A stretch of 25,121 bases of DNA from a virus. Positions 1-6,354 of the stretch are shown piece after piece. The stretch's first letter is position 1. Every line of letters begins with the position of its first letter. The position numbers were made by a program, and so were the translations under genes. A model generated the notes under the pieces. That model saw only the letters and a list, made by a program, of their open reading frames with translations, was not told the origin of the DNA and did not search any database. The stretch spans positions 1-25,121 of the IMG/VR virus record IMGVR_UViG_3300035704_000391. One strand, given 5' to 3'.

Positions 1-1305
1 TTACTCGCCCTGAATGATGTACTGCTTAGCCTTCGCCGCCGCGATCGCTTGCGCCCGCGTCACTTTGAATTTCGCGGCGTATGCGTCGATGTCGGCCATC
101 GTGGCTACCTTCTTTTTCGGCGCTGCAGGCGCCGGCGCAGGAGCGGCCGGGGTGGCCGCCGACGTGCCACCCTTCAGCTTCGAATCAAGATCCGATAACG
201 CTTTATCGCGGCTCATGCCCCAAATTGTCGGCTTGCCCGTCATGATTTGTGCGTACTGATCGCCCGCGTCGTACTTGTTCGTTAGCACTTGCCGAAGACG
301 GTTACCAACGTTTTCCCGCTGCGTCTGTAGATCGGACAGGATTTCTTGGGGGTCCGGCGGATTGCCGTCCTTGTCCGTTACTGCCTTGACGAGCTTGCTC
401 TTACCCTTGTCGTCAGTTGTTACCGTGTATGCGCCCCCAGTCTTGAGGCCGTGATCTAGACGGTCAAGCTGCTGGCGAAGATCCATTTCTTGCGACTCGA
501 AGTTATGAAAGCTCGCCATCGCCTTATCGCCGGCGTTCTGGCGCTCATTCGGCGTCATCTGCTTTTCGCCGTTTGCGCCGCCGGGCGCCGAAACTGCAGC
601 CATACCCGCAATCGGCTTCCCGACGACGTATTTGTTCTGATCCGGGTCGAACGACACCGGCTCGCCCTTATCGGTAAAACCGGCCTTTTCAAACTTCGTC
701 GTCTTCTCTGGCTTATCGCCGGCGACTTTTGCTCGCGCGATTCCCGCTAGGCCAGGCATGTGCGCCGGATCTACCAGCGTTCCGGGCGCAAACATATTGC
801 CGATCATGTCCGAGCCTTCTTGCGTAAGCGGTGAACGGCCAGCCATGTCCTTCGCTTCGTCCAGCGCTCGGGTTCGTTCCAACTGATCCTGCATGCTCGG
901 CATCTGGACTTGCCGGCCGCCGAGTGTCACCGTTTGCCCTGGATCGCTCGCCACGCTCGCCGATCCACCGCCATTCGCATTCATGAGCGAATGGACGAGC
1001 GGGGACGTGAAATTCATATTAGGGTCAGTCGTGACCGGCGCCATCGTCGACGTGATCGAAGGATTCGGCACGGAAATATTGCCTGAACCATCTACCGGCG
1101 TAGCGCCGTTGCGAAGCGCGTCGGCAAGCGTGCTCTGCTCGCGCTCCCGCTGCTCCTGCTCCGCGAGCGCCTGGCGTGATTGCGACAGAGCGTTCTCGGT
1201 ATCGAGCTGCTGCTGCTGCTGTGCAGCGCTCGTTATATGTTGCGCGACCTGGACCCCTTGCGAGAGAGAGTCAAAGAACGGCTGCAGGTACGGGTTTTCA
1301 GCCAC
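1..1305 (-). CDS. Low-complexity internal virion / DNA-ejection-like protein
   Basis: About 434 residues and complete: the TAA stop is the first three bases of the window. The N-terminal third is helical and glutamine-rich (a run of five Q near residue 30, then many Q, E and R), looking like coiled coil. The middle is rich in G, S, T, N and P and probably disordered. A second charged helical stretch follows, then an A/P-rich linker with KKK and a C-terminal helical module (VATMADIDAYAAKFKVTRAQ). I prefer the GTG at 1305 because GGAGG lies five bases upstream; an in-frame ATG at 1332 has no ribosome binding site and would add nine residues. The preferred start overlaps the end of the preceding gene by eight bases. 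Composition and position at the end of the late operon resemble ejection proteins of short-tailed phages, but I recognise no catalytic domain. That it is a gene is fairly sure; the role is inference. Confidence 0.75.
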   Translation of the reverse strand: MAENPYLQPFFDSLSQGVQVAQHITSAAQQQQQLDTENALSQSRQALAEQEQREREQSTLADALRNGATPVDGSGNISVPNPSITSTMAPVTTDPNMNFTSPLVHSLMNANGGGSASVASDPGQTVTLGGRQVQMPSMQDQLERTRALDEAKDMAGRSPLTQEGSDMIGNMFAPGTLVDPAHMPGLAGIARAKVAGDKPEKTTKFEKAGFTDKGEPVSFDPDQNKYVVGKPIAGMAAVSAPGGANGEKQMTPNERQNAGDKAMASFHNFESQEMDLRQQLDRLDHGLKTGGAYTVTTDDKGKSKLVKAVTDKDGNPPDPQEILSDLQTQRENVGNRLRQVLTNKYDAGDQYAQIMTGKPTIWGMSRDKALSDLDSKLKGGTSAATPAAPAPAPAAPKKKVATMADIDAYAAKFKVTRAQAIAAAKAKQYIIQGE

Positions 1306-1879
1306 CGAAACCTCCGGCTGCTGCCGCTGCATTCAGCTGCGAAAGAATCGCTGTCAATCCCCCGGAGAGTCCCCCTGCCGCTACGCTGCCAGGAGCCACA
1401 CTCGTCCCAGAGCTTGTGCTCGTTCCGGTGTTGGTATTTCCCGGAGCTGCGAAGCTAAAGCCCGTCGCTGACTGGAGGGCCTGGAGCTGCTGCTGCTGTG
1501 CTGCGGCTTCGAGCTGCGATTGCAGACTTCCGACCGCTCCGGCTCTTCCTACTTCTGTTTGGAGAGCCGCCGTCCCACTCGCTCCCGAGTTTCCGAACCC
1601 GCGACTTGCGAGACTTTGCGCCAGGCGATCGCCGATCCCCTTGTAAGTCGTGTTTAGGTTGTCCGTTCCGGTCGTCATCGCCGGCGTGAGATTCGGCCCC
1701 TTCGTAATGAAGTTCTGGAGCGCTCCGGCTGTGGTCCCCTGCAGCCCACTTTGGATCGGCGAAAACGTCGGCGTGCTCGACCCGCTGGTCGTTGCCGCGC
1801 TGCTGGTCGTTCCCGTCCGAGATGCTGTCGTATTGCTCAGTCCCCCGAGCAGTCCCCCCAACGCTGTCATGATCGCCAT
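1298..1879 (-). CDS. Small Ala/Gly/Ser/Thr-rich internal virion-like protein
   Basis: 193 residues. It opens with a hydrophobic glycine-rich segment (MAIMTALGGLLGGLSN), runs through a serine/threonine-rich disordered stretch, then a likely helical middle with QSQLEAAAQQQQLQALQS, and ends in G/A/S-rich sequence. Short proteins of this composition beside a larger glutamine-rich protein are typical of the ejection-protein set of P22- or T7-like phages; that comparison is by composition only. The ATG is preceded by AAAGGCGG, an imperfect ribosome site. The acetyltransferase frame upstream runs out of frame through the first 425 bases of this gene. I take this frame as the genuine one because the other encodes an R/S/D-rich sequence typical of a shadow frame. 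The end overlaps the following gene by eight bases with its preferred start. Confidence 0.7.
   Translation of the reverse strand: MAIMTALGGLLGGLSNTTASRTGTTSSAATTSGSSTPTFSPIQSGLQGTTAGALQNFITKGPNLTPAMTTGTDNLNTTYKGIGDRLAQSLASRGFGNSGASGTAALQTEVGRAGAVGSLQSQLEAAAQQQQLQALQSATGFSFAAPGNTNTGTSTSSGTSVAPGSVAAGGLSGGLTAILSQLNAAAAAGGFGG
1311..1315 (-). promoter_or_regulatory. Ribosome binding site deciding the start of the 434-aa gene
   Basis: On the minus strand GGAGG is followed by five bases (TTTCG) and then GTG. It lies inside the end of the preceding reading frame, so translation of the two genes is probably coupled. It favours the GTG at 1305 over the ATG at 1332. Confidence 0.6.
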
Positions 1880-2381
1880 AATCCGCCTTTACACTCCCCG
1901 CCATCACCAAATCTGCTGTCTTGCCGCCGCTCATCGTAAAGCTGCGCAGCGTGCCCTCTTCCCGAATGCCGACGCGCTTCATCAGCCCCCGAATGCTTCG
2001 GTTGTGCGCCAACACCGGACACGAGACACGCTCGTATCCCATCGCCCAGATTTCCTCCAGGCAAAGCCGCACCGCCCTATCCGTCGTCTCCCTGCCCCAC
2101 GCCCACGGCGCAAAAAAACAATGCCCTACGCCCGATATCTTGTTGACCGGTTCGAACCCAAGCCACCCGCACAACCGCCCATTGCGCAGAACACCCCACG
2201 TCCGTCCACCGCGTGATTCCATCGACGCCGCCGCGTCTATCAGCGCCTGCGTATTCTGAAGCGCGAAATCGTCCGCCATCAATCGCAGCGCGGGTTGCAC
2301 CCATTGCCACGCCTGGGGCAGCGCCCATTCAGGAAACGGTGTAACCAGTTCGATTCGCACCGCCTCGCGTGAAAGTCTCAT
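1455..2381 (-). CDS. GNAT-family N-acetyltransferase (RimJ/RimL-like), stop codon probably lost
   Basis: The open frame is 308 codons, but only residues 1 to about 168 look like a protein domain. That part fits GNAT acetyltransferases of the RimJ/RimL type: a central strand (TWGVLRNGRLCGWLGFEPVN), an acetyl-CoA loop region around FAPWAWGRETTDRAV (about 90-104), a helix LCLEEIWAMGYERV, and the typical C-terminal stretch AHNRSIRGLMKRVGIREEG (125-143) followed by TADLVMAGSVKADYG. Such enzymes move an acetyl group from acetyl-CoA to an amine, often a protein N-terminus or small molecule; the substrate here is unknown. The domain ends exactly where the next gene begins (ATG at 1879), and the remaining 140 codons overlap that gene out of frame and look meaningless. 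AGGA precedes the ATG. It is divergent from the plus-strand cassette, so it probably starts its own transcript. A true product of about 168 residues is likely. Confidence 0.72.
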   Translation of the reverse strand: MRLSREAVRIELVTPFPEWALPQAWQWVQPALRLMADDFALQNTQALIDAAASMESRGGRTWGVLRNGRLCGWLGFEPVNKISGVGHCFFAPWAWGRETTDRAVRLCLEEIWAMGYERVSCPVLAHNRSIRGLMKRVGIREEGTLRSFTMSGGKTADLVMAGSVKADYGDHDSVGGTARGTEQYDSISDGNDQQRGNDQRVEHADVFADPKWAAGDHSRSAPELHYEGAESHAGDDDRNGQPKHDLQGDRRSPGAKSRKSRVRKLGSEWDGGSPNRSRKSRSGRKSAIAARSRSTAAAAPGPPVSDGL

Positions 2382-2462
2382 CAGTCCTGAAAGTCGGAGT
2401 CAGTGGCCCGCGAGTTTGTTATTTGCTTGCAGCCAGATACAGAAAGCGCTTACGATGAGGCG
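2382..2462. promoter_or_regulatory. Divergent intergenic region, likely holding promoters for both directions
   Basis: The acetyltransferase starts leftward at 2381 and the small basic gene starts rightward near 2463, so about 80 bases must carry start signals for the rightward transcript and probably the leftward one. The only AT-richer patch is around 2413-2445, with TTGTTA and GATACA elements at poor spacing (14 bases). I do not see a convincing consensus promoter, so the call rests mainly on gene arrangement. Confidence 0.3.
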
Positions 2463-2624
2463 ATGGCAGCGAAAGCAGTTAGCAAAACGAAGAAGACCCG
2501 GACGGCCGCGACGACGACCACCGGAAGCGGCGCGCGCAGCGTGTCGAAAACGAAGACAAAAGCGCCCGTGGCGCAGACGGCGAAGAGGCCGGCCGCCAGG
2601 ACAGCGAGAGCAACGGCCGGCTAG
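2463..2624 (+). CDS. Small basic Lys/Ala/Thr-rich protein, histone-H1-tail-like
   Basis: 53 residues from the ATG at 2463, on the strand opposite to nearly everything else. It consists almost entirely of A, K, T, R, S, P and G. The pieces VSKTKKTRTA and VSKTKTKAPVA look like an internal repeat, and the end is KRPAARTARATAG. Such composition resembles histone H1 tails and bacterial H1-like proteins, suggesting nucleic-acid binding or condensation, but there is no defined fold and this is inference. Third codon positions are mostly G or C in this frame, supporting it over the arginine-rich shadow frame. A GTG at 2403 could extend the N-terminus by 20 residues and has GGAG just upstream, so the start is uncertain. 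The stop is followed after three bases by the ribosome site of the next gene, so the two probably form one transcript. Confidence 0.55.
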   Translation: MAAKAVSKTKKTRTAATTTTGSGARSVSKTKTKAPVAQTAKRPAARTARATAG

Positions 2625-2627
2625 CCC

Positions 2628-2635
2628 GGGGAGGG
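2628..2635 (+). promoter_or_regulatory. Strong ribosome binding site for the 57-aa plus-strand gene
   Basis: GGGGAGGG lies four bases before the ATG at 2640 and three bases after the stop of the preceding gene. This near-consensus site is the best evidence that the tiny plus-strand frame is translated. Confidence 0.65.
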
Positions 2636-2639
2636 TCCA

Positions 2640-2813
2640 ATGCCCACATTGGAAGAACTCGAAGACGACGAACGAGAGCTTCGCCGCTTCCGTACGCCCC
2701 GCGCCGCTTCCGCACCGGCCCCGCTACCGGATGCGGGTGAACCGGAAGTCCTCGTCCAGGAGGAAGAGGAGAGAGAGCACCCCGACTCTCAGCCACAATC
2801 CGATGATGGATAA
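2640..2813 (+). CDS. Small acidic protein of unknown function
   Basis: 57 residues (MPTLEELEDDERELRRFRTP, then a P/A-rich middle, then an acidic tail with EEEE and ending QSDDG). The first 18 residues could form one charged helix; the rest looks disordered. No known family is recognised. It is supported by a strong ribosome site, by its place directly after another small gene on the same strand, and by the intrinsic terminator 38 bases downstream. The pairing of a strongly basic and a strongly acidic small protein in one transcript could mean they interact, but nothing in the sequence proves this. Confidence 0.6.
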   Translation: MPTLEELEDDERELRRFRTPRAASAPAPLPDAGEPEVLVQEEEEREHPDSQPQSDDG

Positions 2814-2851
2814 TCGAAGGGTAGACAAGTTGATGATTTCCCTCGGATAGG

Positions 2852-2881
2852 AGTGGGGCATCCCCGAGATGCCCCACTTTT
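2852..2881 (+). terminator. Intrinsic terminator ending the plus-strand cassette
   Basis: A perfect 11-base inverted repeat (AGTGGGGCATC, loop CCCGA, GATGCCCCACT) is followed on the plus strand by TTTT. Stem, loop and T-run fit a rho-independent terminator. The T-run is on the plus side only; read on the minus strand the stem is followed by CTCCTATCC, so it is weaker for the converging structural operon, whose last gene stops at 2885. Confidence 0.85.
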
Positions 2882-2884
2882 CGT

Positions 2885-5866
2885 TTACAGGATCTGCGCT
2901 CCCGGTCCTACCGCGGGCGGATCCGTCCGCCAGCCAATGAGATTGACCTGATCGAACGCCCAGGGCGTCAGGCTCGTCAGACCGTGCCGCAACGCTTCGC
3001 GGTATTCCTTCCAACCATCCACACCAGGGTTCTGCACCGGGAATAAATAGCGGATCTTATTCAGCGGCCAGTCGAGCGCCGTGATTTCGTCAAGGCTCAC
3101 ACGTACCCGATTAAAGTCCCGATCCGACGTCAGAAACGCGAGGTTCTCCAGCTTCAGGATCTGGAACGGCGCCGTCGTGTGGCTGTGCCACTGCGCCGGG
3201 AAGCTGATGTAGTTGTTCAGGCGGCCGCCCACGGCCGAGACCGGCGTCGGGATAAGACCGTTCACGTCGTTCGCATACAGAATTTCGAACTCCGCATCCG
3301 GATAAGTTCCCTGCACGTGCGCGACAATCGCGGCGCAGTGATCGTTCAGGCGGTTCGCCAGGAAGTCTGCATCGGCATAAGCATTCACTGAAGGATCGTC
3401 GTCAGGTGTCAGGAACGTGGCCAGCGCCCGCCCGAGCGCCGTCATTGCATCCGCGCTAATCGCGTCGTCGTAATAAGCCATCCCGGTTGGCCCGGCGAAC
3501 GGTCCGCCCTCCTGAAAAAACCACCAGAGAAATTCGCCGAGCTGCAACTTTACGGGGAGGCCTGCCGCCGTCTGCAGCGCGGCCACGTGCAGGAACGCCG
3601 CTTTCTGGTAGGCGAGAAAGGGCGCGGCCATCGGTGAGCATTGCGCACTCTTGAGGCCGCCGAAGCCGGTGTCCGTCGTTACGGCCGTCGTGTCGGCGAA
3701 CCGACACACCCACGTGTTAGCCGCGCCCGGGTGTCCGGGGATCGTCGGATCGTCCGGCGGGTTGACGATCTCAAGACTGAACGCGCTCGATACCGTGTTC
3801 CCGCGCGAAGCCGCCTCTGCATAAAGATCGGCGTGCCACGCCGCGGCGCCGTAGTTGAGAACCGGCGTCTGCGTCGGATCGACTACCCACGTGCCCGCCG
3901 TGCTGCCGGTCAGCGAACCGGTGACCGTGATCTGGTTTGGCGCCGTGTCCGCGTTGAGATAGCCGTGGAAGCCGGATATCTGGTAGGCCGCGCTCGTCGA
4001 GCGCACCGTGACAGTCAAGATGGACGCGGAGGCCGAAGCCCAGACACCGGAGAACGTCTCGTTGATGTAGAGCGCGAAATGTTCTGCCCACGTGTCGGCC
4101 GTCTCGTTCACGCCCACGAGCTTGCCGAGCGTCGTCAGACCGAATACGAGGAACAACCCGTCGCCCACGCTCGGACTGACTGAACTGAAGTCCACCGTCG
4201 CGCTGGCGAACGTTTGCGTTGCGTTGGCGCGCTGGTTCCACCAGAAGACGCCAATGTACTCATCAATGGGGCCTCCGGTAAACCCGAGCTGGTAGATCAT
4301 CCACATCAAGCGCGACGGCGCGAGCTGGTAGCCGTGCTGTGTGTCGTAGTCGATAGCTGGAGAGCGATCGCTCCATGCGCCCGGTGCATCGGGCACGTCG
4401 GAAGCGACCGCCGCTTCCAGAAAATCAAAGTAACAGAACCCATACGAACCGATGCCACTCGGCGGAGCGTCCGGCGTTTTAATGGTAAGCACAACCGTGT
4501 GCTGGCCAGGCCCGATGCCGCTGGCGATCTTGCGCCGCGTCGAGATCGCTTCAGAGATCGCCGAGCCTGTGCTCGATGGAGTTCCCACCACGCCAGAGGA
4601 ATAGGTCACAAGCATCATGTCTAGATCCGCTTGCGCAACGCCGTCGACCGTGACGCCAAAGACGCCGCGATCCGAATACACAGAAGTCCCCACCCAAAGG
4701 TCGTGAACGTGTCGATTCCAATACGTGATCGTGAGCGAGTCGCCCACCGTACTCGAGTAAATAGCGAATCCCTGGCTGAACCAGCCCACATCTGTTGTGT
4801 TCCACGTCCCGACCGCCTTCGTCCAAGCGTCCGTCTCTTCGACGCGCACAGAAGCGGGCCCGGCGACCTTCAGTTCGGCCAGACTGTTCGGATCCGCCGT
4901 GATGCCCCAGTTAGAGAAAACCGCGTCGGCCGTCGTGTCCGTATAAGCCGCGCTGTCGGCCAGCTCCGGAGCGAACGTGAGCCACGCCTGGCGCAGATTG
5001 TCGATGCCGAGCGCCGTGAAGTCGATCTTGCAATGAAACGTCACGGCAGAACTGCCGCCGGCGAGCTGAACCGGACTCGTCTCGCTGAAGTTTATGTGCG
5101 TCGGATCGGTCGTAGTCCAGTACAGCCGGATCATATTCGCATCGCTTCCCGGCCGCGTGGCAGTGATCGTTATTGTGGCCGTCGTCGCGTCGATGACGGC
5201 GCTTGTGGCCGAAAGCCCATGGATATTACCGCTGTAATCGTAATCGTTTACACCGAAGCCGCGAGTGCCCCCCGTAGTGGAGGCGCACAGTTGGGCCGCG
5301 ATTGTGCCGGCATCCTCGCCGCCGGCCGCGAAGTACGAATACTGATCGTTTTCAAACCACAGCGAGATCGTGTCGCCAGCGGTTAGGCTCGGCAGGTTGA
5401 GCGTGAGCGTGATGCTGGCAGCAGCGTGAGAACCGCTGGCCACCGTCGTAGGGTTTGTGTTCGCAAGTTTGGTTGCACTCGTTCCCGTCAACGTCGTTTG
5501 GGTGTTATCGAACGAAAGATCGACGCTGCCGACCGTGCCATCACCGCGAATGAAATCTAGGTAGCAAAAATCGATTGTCGGGAATTTGGGCGTGTCGAGC
5601 GGCGCCAGGCCGGTGTACGTGACGTCGAACTCCAAAACGACGCCGCGCAGATCTCCGTCCGGAAGCGCTTTGAGTCGCGGATGGTGATAGAAGTCGTCGG
5701 TGTCGAAGATCACGAGCACCCAGAACGCCGCTGGATCGCGAAAGATGCCGGAGACGGTAAAGCCCGTCGCGCTCGCGCCGTGCATGGCCGCCGGTGAATC
5801 GATGCCCGAGAAGCCGCGGAAGTACATCGACCGGTTGGGTTGGAACTTTGTGACGACTTCAGACAC
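2885..5866 (-). CDS. Large virion protein with beta-sandwich regions and a C-terminal glycosidase-like (TIM-barrel-like) domain
   Basis: 993 residues. The N-terminus and several later blocks (about 40-480) are T/S/G-rich beta sequence with repeated Y-F-D/L-D-F patterns such as FCYLDFI near 100 and FCYFDFLEAA near 478, suggesting repeated beta-sandwich domains. From about 690 the style changes to a helical, tryptophan-rich region resembling glycoside-hydrolase barrels: GLPVKLQLGEFLWWFFQ (769-785, with E778 a candidate acid), GMAYYDDAIS (795-804), then FEILYANDVNGL (860-871). Similar regions occur in large phage tail proteins that I recall being annotated as tail-sheath or host-interaction proteins with a TIM-barrel domain; I cannot confirm activity. 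It starts at GTG with GAGG six bases upstream and two bases after the preceding stop. It is the last gene before the opposing terminator. CDS is sure; role is moderate. Confidence 0.8.
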   Translation of the reverse strand: MSEVVTKFQPNRSMYFRGFSGIDSPAAMHGASATGFTVSGIFRDPAAFWVLVIFDTDDFYHHPRLKALPDGDLRGVVLEFDVTYTGLAPLDTPKFPTIDFCYLDFIRGDGTVGSVDLSFDNTQTTLTGTSATKLANTNPTTVASGSHAAASITLTLNLPSLTAGDTISLWFENDQYSYFAAGGEDAGTIAAQLCASTTGGTRGFGVNDYDYSGNIHGLSATSAVIDATTATITITATRPGSDANMIRLYWTTTDPTHINFSETSPVQLAGGSSAVTFHCKIDFTALGIDNLRQAWLTFAPELADSAAYTDTTADAVFSNWGITADPNSLAELKVAGPASVRVEETDAWTKAVGTWNTTDVGWFSQGFAIYSSTVGDSLTITYWNRHVHDLWVGTSVYSDRGVFGVTVDGVAQADLDMMLVTYSSGVVGTPSSTGSAISEAISTRRKIASGIGPGQHTVVLTIKTPDAPPSGIGSYGFCYFDFLEAAVASDVPDAPGAWSDRSPAIDYDTQHGYQLAPSRLMWMIYQLGFTGGPIDEYIGVFWWNQRANATQTFASATVDFSSVSPSVGDGLFLVFGLTTLGKLVGVNETADTWAEHFALYINETFSGVWASASASILTVTVRSTSAAYQISGFHGYLNADTAPNQITVTGSLTGSTAGTWVVDPTQTPVLNYGAAAWHADLYAEAASRGNTVSSAFSLEIVNPPDDPTIPGHPGAANTWVCRFADTTAVTTDTGFGGLKSAQCSPMAAPFLAYQKAAFLHVAALQTAAGLPVKLQLGEFLWWFFQEGGPFAGPTGMAYYDDAISADAMTALGRALATFLTPDDDPSVNAYADADFLANRLNDHCAAIVAHVQGTYPDAEFEILYANDVNGLIPTPVSAVGGRLNNYISFPAQWHSHTTAPFQILKLENLAFLTSDRDFNRVRVSLDEITALDWPLNKIRYLFPVQNPGVDGWKEYREALRHGLTSLTPWAFDQVNLIGWRTDPPAVGPGAQIL

Positions 5867-5868
5867 GG

Positions 5869-6354
5869 CTACCTCAGCTCAAACGTCAGACCCGCCCCCG
5901 GAAAGCTAACCCCGGTCAGCAGCGCCGGCACACTCGTAATATCTAGCCGCAGCAACGCATCTTGCGGAATCGGCGGAAACGCCGACACGTCCGCCATTGT
6001 TATCTGTCCACTCGCGGAGAGCGCTGGGCCCCACGCCGTACCGTTCGTGAATAGCTGCACCGTCACCGATCCGCCGATCGGCAAGATCGAGAGGATAATA
6101 ATCCCCTTCGTAGGCTGGAACTTCGCCGGCGTCGTTACCAGCGCGGCCGCGCCACTCTCGACGGCCAGAATATCCGGCACGGTCAAAACGATTTGCGAGA
6201 CGGTAGACGTTGTCGACGTGCTCGCGGGCGCAGCGGGATTTTCCGTTGGGGTGTCCTTTAACGCTTTTGAGATGCGCCGCATTCGTTCGTTCAGCGTGGG
6301 AAGGTCGATCTTCTTGAGCTGGAGATCGCCGACGGAATTGAAATCAGAGGGCAT
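5869..6354 (-). CDS. Small beta-rich virion protein of unknown function
   Basis: 161 residues. The first 40 are charged and likely helical (DLPTLNERMRRISKALKD), followed by a P/T/S linker and about 115 residues of alternating hydrophobic beta sequence ending in FPGAGLTFELR. This short-helix-plus-beta-domain layout is common in small tail accessory proteins. No family is recognised. Its ATG shares one base with the TAA of the 911-aa gene (TAATG), so translation is probably coupled. Location between the nozzle-like protein and the 993-aa protein suggests a tail-tip or connector part. Confidence 0.75.
   Translation of the reverse strand: MPSDFNSVGDLQLKKIDLPTLNERMRRISKALKDTPTENPAAPASTSTTSTVSQIVLTVPDILAVESGAAALVTTPAKFQPTKGIIILSILPIGGSVTVQLFTNGTAWGPALSASGQITMADVSAFPPIPQDALLRLDITSVPALLTGVSFPGAGLTFELR

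Noticed and set aside
2140-2175. GGTTCGAACC resembling the T-arm of a tRNA
   Set aside because: No acceptor, D or anticodon stem fits around it on either strand, and it lies inside the acetyltransferase coding region.
2416-2850. Arginine-rich plus-strand frame of 144 codons with AT-hook-like RPGRPRR
   Set aside because: It is out of phase with the two small plus-strand genes, which have better codon-position GC and a strong ribosome site between them. R/P-rich sequence is what shifted reading of A/K/T-rich codons gives.
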